This document shows, in pieces, positions 16,992-25,259 of a stretch of DNA of 64,000 nucleotides. Positions within the stretch are counted from its first letter, which is position 1; every line of letters begins with the position of its first letter. The stretch spans positions 1 to 64,000 of the forward strand of contig JACPUR010000013.1 of NCBI GenBank assembly GCA_016192135.1. The letters are read 5' to 3'. Under the pieces are notes generated by a model, which was given only the letters and a program-made list of their open reading frames with translations, was not told where the DNA came from and did no database searches. Both the position numbers and the translations under genes were made by a program. This DNA is from Candidatus Tectomicrobia bacterium (GTDB taxonomy: Bacteria; UBA8248).

Positions 16992-17591
16992 ATGCAGGCC
17001 CTGCTCCAGGGCGCCCTCGCCTGCGCCCTGGCCTACCTCATCGGCTCGATCTCGCCCGCCTGGTTCGCCGGGCGCGCGCGGGGGCTCGACCTGCGCTTCG
17101 AGGGGGAGGAAACCCTCGACGGGGAAAACGCCTGGCGGGTGCTGGGCCGGGGGGCGGGGGCGCTCGTCTTCCTGGCGGACATGCTGAAGGGGCAGGCGGC
17201 GGTGGAGCTCGCCTATCGAATCGCGGAAACGCCCCTCGCGATAGCGCTGGCGGGGCTTGCGGTGACGGCGGGCCACGTCTGGCCCCTCTTCCACGGCGGG
17301 GCGGGGGGCCGCGGGCTCGCCCCCGCGGCGGGGGTGCTGCTCGCGGCCTCGCCCTGGACCCTGGCCATCTCGGCCACCCTCTTCGCCCTCCTCGCCTCCC
17401 TCACTGGGAGGCTCGCCCACGCGGAGCTCTTCGCGATCGCGCTGATGCCCGGGGCGGCCATCCTGGCCGGGCGGGGGGACCCCTCCCTCATGCTCCTGGC
17501 CATCGGCCTGGCGGGGATACTCATCTGGGCGCGCTGGAGGCTGGTGGAGGTGTTCTTGGGGGTGAGGAAAGAGGAGGAAGAAGAAAAATAG
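16992..17591 (+). CDS. PlsY-like membrane protein, divergent (199 aa)
   Basis: It resembles glycerol-3-phosphate acyltransferase PlsY: an N-terminal YLIGSISPAWFAGRARGLDLR near residue 16, VLGRGAGALVFLADMLKG near 52, AGHVWPLF near 93, and about five membrane spans. The second catalytic block, normally GSGNxGATN, reads GEETLDGENAW here, and GGKG is replaced by GGAGGRG. It may therefore be an inactive or re-specialised paralogue rather than the housekeeping acyltransferase. The C-terminus is a run of acidic residues (KEEEEEK). AAGGAG lies ten bases before the ATG. Confidence 0.7.
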   Translation: MQALLQGALACALAYLIGSISPAWFAGRARGLDLRFEGEETLDGENAWRVLGRGAGALVFLADMLKGQAAVELAYRIAETPLAIALAGLAVTAGHVWPLFHGGAGGRGLAPAAGVLLAASPWTLAISATLFALLASLTGRLAHAELFAIALMPGAAILAGRGDPSLMLLAIGLAGILIWARWRLVEVFLGVRKEEEEEK

Positions 17592-17640
17592 GCGCGGGTG
17601 GAAACCCGCCCCAGGAAAGATCGATGCATCCCGGCCGCAG

Positions 17641-17660
17641 GGGCGAGGCATGCCTCGCCC
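17641..17660. repeat. Perfect 20-bp palindrome GGGCGAGGCATGCCTCGCCC
   Basis: The best-preserved copy of the dispersed palindrome also found at about 4264 and 4853 and, in GGGCAGGG form, at 1860 and 58756. It sits 49 nt after the PlsY-like gene, in the convergent gap before 17680, where it could also form a terminator-like hairpin. Confidence 0.8.
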
Positions 17661-17679
17661 TCGCGAAATTATCTCCCCC

Positions 17680-18423
17680 CTACGGCTTCTCGACCGCCGG
17701 CCAGATGCGGGGCCCCACGAAGGGCGAGCAGGGGGCGTGGACGACGTATTGGTGAACGCGGTGGGTCCAGGAGCCGGCCTCGTGGCCCAGCTCCTCGTGG
17801 CCGACGAACTCCCGCTCCCGCGCCTCGGCCGAGACGTACTCGTAGAGGATGGAGTGCCGCCCCCAGCCCACGGTGGCGGCGAGCTTCCGGGCGCCGATGG
17901 AGCCCTTCATCCTCTCCATGAAGGGGAGGCGGTGCTGGGCATACCAGCCTCCTAGGTCGTGGCCGTCGCCGAGCGACTTGACGTTGAAGTTACCCATCTG
18001 GATGTAGGGGCCGGCGGTGAGGCCCGGTCCCCGCTTGGCCGCCGCGGGGCCCTCCACCCGGGCCTCCTCGGTGAAGACACAGGAGTAGGACCCGATCCTC
18101 CGGCCGAGCATCCCGCGCTCCTCGGCTGTCTGGCGCTCCCGGAGCTGGTCCCGGTTCGGGTCGAAAAAGGCGAAGCTGGTCTCGGCGCCGATGAGGACGA
18201 GGAAGTCCTTTCCCGCCCCCACGGCGGAGTCGTCGGACCGGGCCATGTCCTTGATCACCTTGTGGAAGCGCTCGCCCCCGCCCGTGTTCTCGAAGTGCGC
18301 CGCCCAGAGATAGCCCTTGTGCTCGAGTACGCGGGGGAGGTGGACTTCGTGGAGCCAGGCGAGGTACTCGCCCCGGCCCTTCTCCGGCAGATCGTACCAA
18401 GTGGCCCAGATGCCGCGGTCCAC
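17680..18423 (-). CDS. Dimeric alpha/beta-barrel-like two-domain protein (247 aa), unknown
   Basis: No named family is recognised. The first half contains WLHEVHLPRVLEHKGYLWAAHF near residue 24 and the second half WYAQHRLPFMERMKGS near 155. This is a repeated 'W-x(3)-H-x(3-5)-R-x-PGYL'-like pattern of ferredoxin-like alpha/beta domains such as EthD and YCII. Two tandem relatives lie at 44858-46314. The start is a GTG at 18423 with GGAGGG seven bases upstream. It is followed upstream by a cupin on the same strand, the same pairing of families as at 44 kb. Confidence 0.65.
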   Translation of the reverse strand: MDRGIWATWYDLPEKGRGEYLAWLHEVHLPRVLEHKGYLWAAHFENTGGGERFHKVIKDMARSDDSAVGAGKDFLVLIGAETSFAFFDPNRDQLRERQTAEERGMLGRRIGSYSCVFTEEARVEGPAAAKRGPGLTAGPYIQMGNFNVKSLGDGHDLGGWYAQHRLPFMERMKGSIGARKLAATVGWGRHSILYEYVSAEAREREFVGHEELGHEAGSWTHRVHQYVVHAPCSPFVGPRIWPAVEKP

Positions 18424-18482
18424 GATAGGCCCTCCAGCGCGCGGGGCGCCTCATTCGACGCCGGGGGCGTCGGGACGAACGC

Positions 18483-18866
18483 CTATTCGACGAAAGTGGT
18501 GCCGGCCTTGTCCTGGTGGGGGCAGTTGCCGTAGCTCGCGATGAGCTCGGCGTGATCGGTCTGGCTGGGATTCTCCTGGCCGTGCACTTCCCCGGCCGGA
18601 ACATAGCAGAAATGCCCCGGCTGGACGAGGTGGCGCTCGGGCCGCTTGGGATCGCCGCAGTAAACGTAGATGGGGCCCTTCACCACGTAGAAGGTGGCGT
18701 CGCAGGCGTGGTAGTGGAGCTTGTTCTTGCCGCCCGGGGGGATGATGGTGCGCTGCATGGTCATCACCCTCGTCCCCGCCGTCTCCTCGTTCACTCCCCA
18801 CATGATGGTGTAGGGGGACTCGTAGCGAAGGTCCTTCTCCAGCCCCAGCGAGTTGATGATCTTCAT
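18483..18866 (-). CDS. Single-domain cupin (127 aa)
   Basis: Cupin fold with LHYHACDATFYVVKG (motif 1, near residue 50) and VPAGEVHGQ (motif 2, near 90). The usual first HxH is HYH, and a cysteine follows immediately, which is unusual. It lies 59 nt upstream of the alpha/beta-barrel-like gene at 17680 on the same strand and is probably co-transcribed with it. The kelch gene upstream is separated by a strong terminator. Enzyme or sugar/aromatic-binding role unknown. Confidence 0.82.
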   Translation of the reverse strand: MKIINSLGLEKDLRYESPYTIMWGVNEETAGTRVMTMQRTIIPPGGKNKLHYHACDATFYVVKGPIYVYCGDPKRPERHLVQPGHFCYVPAGEVHGQENPSQTDHAELIASYGNCPHQDKAGTTFVE

Positions 18867-18894
18867 TGGCCATCCCCATTCAATGAAAACGAAA

Positions 18895-18927
18895 ATGCCC
18901 CTCCCGCCCCGGGGGAGCGGGAGGGGC
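18895..18927 (-). terminator. Rho-independent terminator after the kelch gene
   Basis: On the minus strand an 11-bp stem (GCCCCTCCCGC/GCGGGAGGGGC, plus-strand arms 18897-18907 and 18917-18927) is followed by a T-rich tail (ATTTTCGTTTTC). It lies 20 nt beyond the kelch stop. Confidence 0.85.
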
Positions 18928-18946
18928 GCGGATGGCGCATTCTAGC

Positions 18947-19993
18947 CTATTTCAGCTCCAGCATCTCGTTCGAGGTGAGGCCCAGGTGGGGGCCGCCGCC
19001 GCCGGCCACGTTCGCTCCGCTGATGGCGAAGATCTTGTTGCCGACGGCCGCGCCCAGGAAGCCGTGGCGCGGAGTCAGCAGGGGGGTCTCCGTCCGCCAG
19101 CTGTTGGTCTTGGGATCGTAGGACTCGTGGGTCTTGTGCACCCCGATGAAGGTGCCCTTCCATTCCTCGCCGCCCATCACATGAATGCGGCCGTTCACCG
19201 CCACGCCCACGATGGAGCTGCGGGGGGTGATCATGGGCCGCTTCACCGACCAGGTGTCGGCGGCGGGATCGTACATCTCGTTCGCCCCCACCGGGACGGA
19301 CCATCCGCTCACGAACGGCCCGCCGACGCGGCCGCCGATGGCGTAGAGCTTGCCGCCCACGGCGTTGAGGGCGAAGTGGTTGCGCGGGGTGATCATCGGG
19401 GCCTTCTTGGACCACTTGTTGGAGGCGATGTCATAGACCAGGAGATCGACCGGCTGCTCGAGAGGCTGGCCCGGCCGGATGCCGTTCTCCTTGGAGCCGT
19501 CGGGCAGGCGAACACCGCCGGTGCAGTAGATCTTGCCCTCCAGCGCCGCGCAGGCCGGGGAGCCCAGGGGCTTGGGCAGGCCGGCGAGTTTCTTCCAGCC
19601 GTCGGTCTTGGGGTCGTATTCCCAGGCGGAATTCACCGGGGTCCAGGCGGGCCGCCCCTGGGGAAGCAGAAAGCCGCCCATCAGGTATATCTTCCCGTTG
19701 GCCTCGGCGACGCCGACGTGGTGGATGAGCTGGGGCATGTGCTTCTTCTTTGCCCACTTATTCGATGCTGGGTCGTACTCGGCCACGATCCCGAGAGGCT
19801 TCCAGCCGGGGGCGATGCCGCCCATCAGGTAGACCTTGCCGCCCGACGCCGTGCCGTACACCTCCTCCTCGCCCTCGGGCGCGTCCGCCATTTTCTTCCA
19901 GGGCGACATCTGGGCCAAGGCCTTCCCGGGGGCCATCGAGATCCCGAGCGCCGCGATGAGAATGGTTGCCGCCGCGAGCCAAGCTCTGCGCAT
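18947..19993 (-). CDS. Secreted kelch-repeat protein (348 aa)
   Basis: A signal peptide (MRRAWLAAATILIAALG..., cleavage probably after KALA near residue 27) is followed by six kelch units. Each has the GG-K/R-x-Y/H-x-x-GG core: GGKVYLMGG, NGKIYLMGG, EGKIYCTGG, GGKLYAIGG, NGRIHVMGG and GNKIFAISG. This predicts a six-bladed beta-propeller outside the cytoplasm, for binding or, as in galactose oxidase relatives, catalysis. No catalytic Cys/Tyr pair can be assigned. AGGAGG lies seven bases before the ATG at 19993. It is divergent from the second tct operon. Confidence 0.85.
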   Translation of the reverse strand: MRRAWLAAATILIAALGISMAPGKALAQMSPWKKMADAPEGEEEVYGTASGGKVYLMGGIAPGWKPLGIVAEYDPASNKWAKKKHMPQLIHHVGVAEANGKIYLMGGFLLPQGRPAWTPVNSAWEYDPKTDGWKKLAGLPKPLGSPACAALEGKIYCTGGVRLPDGSKENGIRPGQPLEQPVDLLVYDIASNKWSKKAPMITPRNHFALNAVGGKLYAIGGRVGGPFVSGWSVPVGANEMYDPAADTWSVKRPMITPRSSIVGVAVNGRIHVMGGEEWKGTFIGVHKTHESYDPKTNSWRTETPLLTPRHGFLGAAVGNKIFAISGANVAGGGGPHLGLTSNEMLELK

Positions 19994-20262
19994 CGTACCC
20001 TCCTCCTCCTGGATGAATCCGGGGCGCGAGCGGACACGCCGGCCCCGGCCCTCCCCGCGAATGAATTCTCCGAGCAAGCTGTGTGGTGCCATTCTAGCCC
20101 ATCGGGGTGAAACGCGCCAGGTTTCCGGCCGTTGCTTGCGGGGAGAAGCCGAGGGATAATCCCGCCACTGATGGGCAGTGCAAGTCGCTATGGTTACGAT
20201 GAAGGTTTCGTCCCGCGAAGCGGCATGAAGCCATCCGTTTGCGTCCGCACGAAGGGAGCCCC

Positions 20263-20871
20263 ATGGAAACCGAAAAGATCCCCCTGCCCGCCGACGTACT
20301 TTCCGCTACCGCCGCCCCGCCCACCGCTGCCCTGGCGCGCCTGGAATTCGCGATTGCTATCGCATTCACCGCCGGCGCAGCCCTCCTAAGTATCTTCATG
20401 GACCGCCTGATTGCGGAGGGGGGAATGCGCGAGGCCCAGCAGTTCATCCGCCTCACCCCCGTCTTCTTCCCCCGGGTGGCGTTCGGGCTGATGGCCGTCC
20501 TGGGGGCCATTCATGGGTACAGGGCCTGGCGCCAGCTTTCCGAAACGGCCCCCCCCGGCCCCGGAAGCTGGATCGAGAAGTACCGGAACGTCGTCCTGGT
20601 GGGAGCCTTCATCCTGGCCTACGCCCTCCTGCTTCCAAAGCTTGGATTCACCGCGGCGACCCTTGTGGGAATCGCGGCCGTCACCGCTACCCTGGGCAGC
20701 CGCACGTGGTGGGAGATCCTCCCCGTCTCGCTCCTCTCCCCCCTGGTCATCCGGTTCGTGTTCGAGCGCGTGCTGCTCATCGCGCTGCCGAGGTCCGACT
20801 TCGAATTCATCGCGGTACCCGAGGAAGCTCTGATGAAGTTCCTCGTTCGCCTCTTCTTCTTCCAGTTCTGA
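20263..20871 (+). CDS. tctB: TctB-like small subunit with long N-terminus (202 aa)
   Basis: It is the small membrane subunit of the second tripartite tricarboxylate transporter. It has predicted spans near residues 25-45, 65-85, 110-128 and 130-150, then a final hydrophobic segment. At 202 residues it is longer than the first TctB (152), with extra residues at both ends. GGGAG precedes the ATG. It starts 270 nt after the divergent kelch gene and ends 7 nt before tctA, placing it first in a B-A-C-C operon rather than the C-B-A order of the first system. Confidence 0.82.
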   Translation: METEKIPLPADVLSATAAPPTAALARLEFAIAIAFTAGAALLSIFMDRLIAEGGMREAQQFIRLTPVFFPRVAFGLMAVLGAIHGYRAWRQLSETAPPGPGSWIEKYRNVVLVGAFILAYALLLPKLGFTAATLVGIAAVTATLGSRTWWEILPVSLLSPLVIRFVFERVLLIALPRSDFEFIAVPEEALMKFLVRLFFFQF

Positions 20872-20878
20872 GGCCGCC

Positions 20879-22378
20879 ATGCTCGACGCCTTCTTCCAGG
20901 CTTTCCAACTCATCTTCCGATTGGATATCTACCTGTACGTCATCGTCGGCCTCGTGGTGGGGATGTTCGTGGGGGCCATGCCTGGTCTGACCACGGTCCT
21001 GGCCCTGGCAGTCCTGCTCCCGGTCACCTTCAAGGTGGAGCCCATGCTGGGCGTCCCCTTCCTGATCGGCATCGTCAAGGGCGGCATCTTCGGGGGCAGC
21101 ATTCCCGCCGTGCTGGTGGGCATCCCCGGCACCGGGGCCGCCATCGCGACCTGCATCGACGGCCCCCCGCTCACCCGGAAGGGCTACGGACGCAAGGGGC
21201 TGGAGATGGCTCTCTTCGCCTCCGTCACGGGCGACACCATCGGGAGCATCCTCACCCTCTCCCTCATCGGCCTCTTCGCCCTGCTCGTCCTCCTCATCGG
21301 CCCGCCCGAGGTGTTCGCCATCATCGTCTTCTCCCTCGTCCTCATCGCGAGCGTCTCGAGCGAGTCCGGCCTCAAGGGGGCCATCGCCGCTTTCTTCGGC
21401 CTGGGCCTAGGCTTCATCGGCACGGACGCCACCACCGGCGCCACCCGCATGACCTTCGGCCTGAATGCCCTGAGCGGCGGGATTCCCCTCATCCCGCTCA
21501 TCATCGGCGTGTTCGCGATCCCGGAAATCCTGATGGCGGTGGAGTCCAAGGAGCCCCGCTTCGTGACGGGGAAGGTGTCGGGGGCGACGGGAGAGCGCCT
21601 GCATCTCCGCGAGTTCATGGCGTCGTGGCGCACCCTGTTGCGCTCGTCGATGATCGGAGGATGGATCGGCGCCGTGCCGGGGGTGGGCCAGGTGGTGGCG
21701 GCCTTCGTGGGATACAGCGCGGCCAAGCGCGCCTCCTCCCACCCGGAAACCTACGGCAAGGGCGAGCTGGACGGCGTCGCCGCGCCCGAGGCCGCGAACA
21801 ACGCCGTGAACGGACCGGCGATGGTCCCGCTCCTCACACTGGGCATCCCGGGGGACAACACCACCGCCATCATGCTGGGGGCCTTCGTGGCCCACGGCAT
21901 CCGGCCCGGACCCCAGATTTTTCAGGAACAAGGGGCGCTCATGTACGCCCTGCTCATCGTCATGGTGCTGGCCAATCTGCTCTTCCTGGCGGTGGGCTAT
22001 CTCCTCCTCAAGCCCTTCGCCATGGCCATCCAGATCAAGAAAGCCTACCTCATCCCCATCATCGTCATCCTGGCCTTCGTGGGCACCCTCTCGACGGGCG
22101 ACATCTCCGATCTGGGCATCATGCTCGCGGTCGGGTTCTTCTCCTATGTCCTCCGGAAGCTGGGCTTCGACCTGGCGCCCCTGGTCATCGCGTTCGTGCT
22201 GGCGGAGCCGCTCGAGTATACCCTGAGCCAGTCCCTCCTTTACGCCCGCGGGGCGGTGCTGGGCTATTTCTTCCTGGCCAGGCCCATCGCCGGCGTCTTC
22301 CTCGCCGCCACTTTGATATGGGTTGCTTGGATGTCGGTGCGCCACCGTTTCCGCGCACCTCGGCCCGCAGAGCCGTAG
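20879..22378 (+). CDS. tctA: Tripartite tricarboxylate transporter large subunit TctA (499 aa)
   Basis: The large channel subunit of the second system. The TctA blocks GAMPGLTTVLALAVLLP, GIPGTGAAIATCIDGPP near residue 80, AAPEAANNAVNGPAMVPLLTLGIPGDNTTAIMLGAF near 305 and the C-terminal span cluster are present. It is clearly related to, but diverged from, the TctA at 15078. It begins 7 nt after its TctB partner. Confidence 0.95.
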   Translation: MLDAFFQAFQLIFRLDIYLYVIVGLVVGMFVGAMPGLTTVLALAVLLPVTFKVEPMLGVPFLIGIVKGGIFGGSIPAVLVGIPGTGAAIATCIDGPPLTRKGYGRKGLEMALFASVTGDTIGSILTLSLIGLFALLVLLIGPPEVFAIIVFSLVLIASVSSESGLKGAIAAFFGLGLGFIGTDATTGATRMTFGLNALSGGIPLIPLIIGVFAIPEILMAVESKEPRFVTGKVSGATGERLHLREFMASWRTLLRSSMIGGWIGAVPGVGQVVAAFVGYSAAKRASSHPETYGKGELDGVAAPEAANNAVNGPAMVPLLTLGIPGDNTTAIMLGAFVAHGIRPGPQIFQEQGALMYALLIVMVLANLLFLAVGYLLLKPFAMAIQIKKAYLIPIIVILAFVGTLSTGDISDLGIMLAVGFFSYVLRKLGFDLAPLVIAFVLAEPLEYTLSQSLLYARGAVLGYFFLARPIAGVFLAATLIWVAWMSVRHRFRAPRPAEP

Positions 22379-22405
22379 CGCTCTGTCCATCCGGAGGAAC
22401 ACAAC

Positions 22406-23380
22406 ATGAGACGACGAATATTCCTGCTGACCGCCGCCGGCCTGGCCGCCGCCCTGGCCGCGCCGGTCCCCGCCCCGGCCGCCTACCCCGACCGGCCCAT
22501 CACCCTCGTCATCCCAGTCGGCGCGGGCGGGAGCCACGACCTCCATGCCCGGGGCATCACGGGGATCATCAGCGACATCATCGGCCAGCCGATGATCGTG
22601 AAGCTCCTCCCCGGCGGCGCTGGGATGAAGGGGACGGGCTTCGTCGCCGGCGCGAACCCCGACGGCTATACCATCCTCTTCAGCCACAACGGCTGGGACC
22701 AGCTCGTGCCCCAGACCCAGAAGGTGCCCTTCAACACCCTCAAGGCCTTCAAGGCCGTCGCCCGCATCAACTACGGCGATACGGTTTTTATCACCAACGC
22801 CCAAAAGCCCTGGAAGAGCCTCAAGGACCTCATTGACTACGCGAAGAAAAATCCCGGCAAGGTCAACTGGGGCCACAGCGGAGTCTGGGGGGCCGGCCAC
22901 GTGCCCGCCGCCCAGCTCGTGCGGGCCGCTGGCATCAAGGTGAACTTCATCCCCCACAAGGGCGGCGGCCCCAGCCTCCAGGCCGTCCTCTCAGGCCAGG
23001 ACGACATGGGAATCGCGTTCCCCACGCAGATACGCCCCCACGTCAAGGCCGGCAGGATCCGCGCCCTCGCCGTCGCGGGCGACAAGCGGATGGAGAAAGA
23101 CTCCGACTTCAAGGACGTACCCACGACGGCCGAGCTGGGCTATCCCCAGTCCTCCTTCACCATGGAGCGCATCTTCCTGGCCCCTTCGGGCATTCCCGAG
23201 GACCGGCTCAAGGTGCTGCGCGACGCCTTCGAAAAGCTGACGAAGAACCCCTCCTTCCTGGCGTTCATGAAGAACATCGGCGAGCCCGTCCAGTTCATGC
23301 GGGGCGAGGAGTACGAGAAGCTCCGCCCAAAGCGGTATGCCGAGTACAAGGAACTCATCAAGGAGATGACCAGGAAGTAG
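22406..23380 (+). CDS. tctC: TctC/Bug substrate-binding protein, first tandem copy (324 aa)
   Basis: The periplasmic binding protein of the second system. It has a signal peptide to about residue 24 (PAPAA), then YPDRPITLVIPVGAGGSHDLHARGIT, IIGQPMIVKLLPGGAGMKGTGF, and FIPHKGGGPSLQAVLSGQDDMG near residue 180. It is about 70% identical by eye to the next gene, so the pair is a recent tandem duplication. GGAGG lies eight bases before the start. A terminator follows it, so the second copy has its own promoter. Confidence 0.93.
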   Translation: MRRRIFLLTAAGLAAALAAPVPAPAAYPDRPITLVIPVGAGGSHDLHARGITGIISDIIGQPMIVKLLPGGAGMKGTGFVAGANPDGYTILFSHNGWDQLVPQTQKVPFNTLKAFKAVARINYGDTVFITNAQKPWKSLKDLIDYAKKNPGKVNWGHSGVWGAGHVPAAQLVRAAGIKVNFIPHKGGGPSLQAVLSGQDDMGIAFPTQIRPHVKAGRIRALAVAGDKRMEKDSDFKDVPTTAELGYPQSSFTMERIFLAPSGIPEDRLKVLRDAFEKLTKNPSFLAFMKNIGEPVQFMRGEEYEKLRPKRYAEYKELIKEMTRK

Positions 23381-23404
23381 CGGACACACAACCAGTTTCC
23401 GCGG

Positions 23405-23435
23405 CCGGCCCCGGTCCGCCGGGGCCGGTTTTTTT
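23405..23435 (+). terminator. Rho-independent terminator after the first TctC
   Basis: 10-bp stem CCGGCCCCGG/CCGGGGCCGG with a 4-nt loop, followed by seven Ts, 25 nt after the stop. Confidence 0.93.
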
Positions 23436-23463
23436 ATGGGGATTTCCGCATGCATTCCGCCGC

Positions 23464-23492
23464 TTGGCCGAGCGTGCCGGGAGCGCTATATT
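23464..23492 (+). promoter_or_regulatory. Candidate sigma-70 promoter for the second TctC
   Basis: TTGGCC (23464-23469) and TATATT (23487-23492) are separated by 17 nt and lie about 80 nt before the start at 23574, downstream of the terminator. Confidence 0.5.
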
Positions 23493-23573
23493 AGGACCGG
23501 GCCCTCCCGATTAATGGACGTGGGCGGAAGCCCGCCGGGCCGAGCCCGGTCCACCCAACGGGAGGGAGGTTTC

Positions 23574-24554
23574 ATGCGCAGACGCTTCATCATCCTGGCG
23601 GCCGCTTCGATCACGGCCGCCGCCCTGGCCGGGCCGATCCCGGCCGGGGCCGCGAGCTATCCCGAGCGGCCCATCACCCTGGTCATCCCCCTGGGCGCGG
23701 GGGGGAGCCACGACCTCCACGCCCGGGGCATCACGGGGATCATCAGCGACATCCTGGGCCAGCCGATGATCGTGAAGCTCCTCCCGGGCGGTGCCGGCAT
23801 GCAGGGCACCGCCTTCGCCGCCCAGGCGAAGCCGGACGGCTACACCGTCCTCTTCACCCACAACGGACTCGATCTCCTCGTCCCCCAGACCCAGAAGGTG
23901 CCCTTCAATTCCCTAAAGGACTTCAAGGCCGTCGCCCGGGTGAACTACGGCTACAACATGTTCATCACCCACCCGAAAGCGCCCTTCAAGACCATGAAGG
24001 AGTTCGTCGAGTACGCCAAGAAGAACCCGGGGAAGGTGAACTTCGGCCACAGCGGCGTCTGGGGCGCCATCTATACCCCGGCGGCCCAGCTCATGAAGGA
24101 AACCGGAATCAAGCTGAACATGATCCCTCACAAGGGGGGCGGCCCCTCCCTCCAGGCCCTGCTCTCCGGGCAGGACGACGTGGGCGGCGCCTTCCCCACC
24201 CAGGCCCGGGTGCACGTGAAGGCCGGGAAAATCATCCCCCTCGCCGTAATCGGCGACACCCGCATCAAGAACGACCCCGACTTCAAGGACGTTCCCACCA
24301 CGGCCGAGCTGGGCTACAAGAACGTCTCGTTCGTGATGGACCGTTACTTCCTGGCTCCGGCCCAGACCCCCCCGGACCGCTTGAAGGTCCTCCAGGGCGC
24401 CTTCGCCAAGCTGATGGAACACCCCTCCTTCAAGGCCTTCATGAAGAACATCGGCGAGCCCATCGATTTCATGAGCGGCGCCGACTATGACAAGCAGCGC
24501 ACCAAGCTCTGGAGCGAGTACACCGCGCTCATCAAGGAGATGACCAAGAGGTAG
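23574..24554 (+). CDS. tctC: TctC/Bug substrate-binding protein, second tandem copy (326 aa)
   Basis: A paralogue of the gene at 22406 with the same blocks (YPERPITLVIPLGAGGSHDLHARGIT, GGGPSLQALLSGQDDVGG) but a distinct signal peptide and C-terminal third. Two binding proteins for one TctAB channel would widen or alternate substrate range. The frame is open upstream, but GGAGGGAGG four bases before the ATG at 23574 together with the signal peptide fix the start. It is flanked by its own promoter-like motif and a strong terminator. Confidence 0.93.
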   Translation: MRRRFIILAAASITAAALAGPIPAGAASYPERPITLVIPLGAGGSHDLHARGITGIISDILGQPMIVKLLPGGAGMQGTAFAAQAKPDGYTVLFTHNGLDLLVPQTQKVPFNSLKDFKAVARVNYGYNMFITHPKAPFKTMKEFVEYAKKNPGKVNFGHSGVWGAIYTPAAQLMKETGIKLNMIPHKGGGPSLQALLSGQDDVGGAFPTQARVHVKAGKIIPLAVIGDTRIKNDPDFKDVPTTAELGYKNVSFVMDRYFLAPAQTPPDRLKVLQGAFAKLMEHPSFKAFMKNIGEPIDFMSGADYDKQRTKLWSEYTALIKEMTKR

Positions 24555-24575
24555 CGGATACCCGAAATCCGCGCG

Positions 24576-24608
24576 CCGGCCCCGGGCCCGCCCGGGGCCG
24601 GTTTTTTT
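24576..24608 (+). terminator. Rho-independent terminator after the second TctC
   Basis: 11-bp stem CCGGCCCCGGG/CCCGGGGCCGG with loop CCCG and seven Ts (24602-24608). Its stem is nearly the same as that of the terminator at 23405, as expected if the duplication included it. Confidence 0.93.
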
Positions 24609-24636
24609 CCGGGACATCAGGGGATTTCGGAGCCGC

Positions 24637-24664
24637 TTGCCCCAGCGCCCCCTCCCGCTATATT
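24637..24664 (+). promoter_or_regulatory. Candidate sigma-70 promoter before the 24.8-kb cupin
   Basis: TTGCCC (24637-24642) and TATATT (24659-24664) are spaced by 16 nt, about 100 nt before the cupin start. The TATATT box matches the one before the second TctC. Confidence 0.45.
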
Positions 24665-24765
24665 TTCCCCCCAGGCCGAATGCGCTCCCGGCGGGGTTTC
24701 CCCCGCGGCCCGGGATCGCGCGCGGCCCCGATTCGTCCCGCAACCATCCAGCGGCGGAGGACCCG

Positions 24766-25194
24766 GTGCCCAAGACCTACTACTTCAGCACCAAGAAGAT
24801 GGCGGCCAAGCACGCCGGCGGCGACTACAGCACGGCCCACGGGCCCTTCGTGGTGGGCGAGCGCATCATCTTCGGCCACATCACCATCACCAGGGGGACC
24901 CAGGCGGAGCTCCACAGCCATCCGAACGAGCAGTTCATGCTGATTGAGAAGGGCCGGGCCCGGATGGAGGTGGGCGGCCAGAAGAAGACCGTGGGCCCGG
25001 GCGACATGATCCTGATCCCCGCCAACACCCTCCACAGCTGCAAGGTGACGGGGAACCAGGACCTGGTCTTCACCACCGCCAAGGACACCTCCTGGAGCAT
25101 CCACGGGGTGAAGGCGGCCCAAAAGGCGCCGGCAGGGCCGAAGAAGGCGGCGCCCCGGAAGAAGGCCCCCGCGGGGCGCAAGGCCGCCCGCTAG
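24766..25194 (+). CDS. Cupin with lysine/alanine/proline-rich tail (142 aa)
   Basis: A single cupin domain with LHSHPNEQF (motif 1, near residue 46) and PANTLHS (motif 2, near 86), then a basic tail from about residue 118 (KKAAPRKKAPAGRKAAR) that may contact nucleic acid or be disordered. The start is a GTG at 24766 with GGAGG six bases upstream; the open frame continues upstream without a better start. It follows the second tct operon, echoing the cupin beside the first one. Confidence 0.8.
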   Translation: MPKTYYFSTKKMAAKHAGGDYSTAHGPFVVGERIIFGHITITRGTQAELHSHPNEQFMLIEKGRARMEVGGQKKTVGPGDMILIPANTLHSCKVTGNQDLVFTTAKDTSWSIHGVKAAQKAPAGPKKAAPRKKAPAGRKAAR

Positions 25195-25259
25195 CCCGGC
25201 TCCCCTTCATCCCGGCGCGCCCGGCGCGCGCCGCGCCCACTCGAGACGGAGACTCCGCT

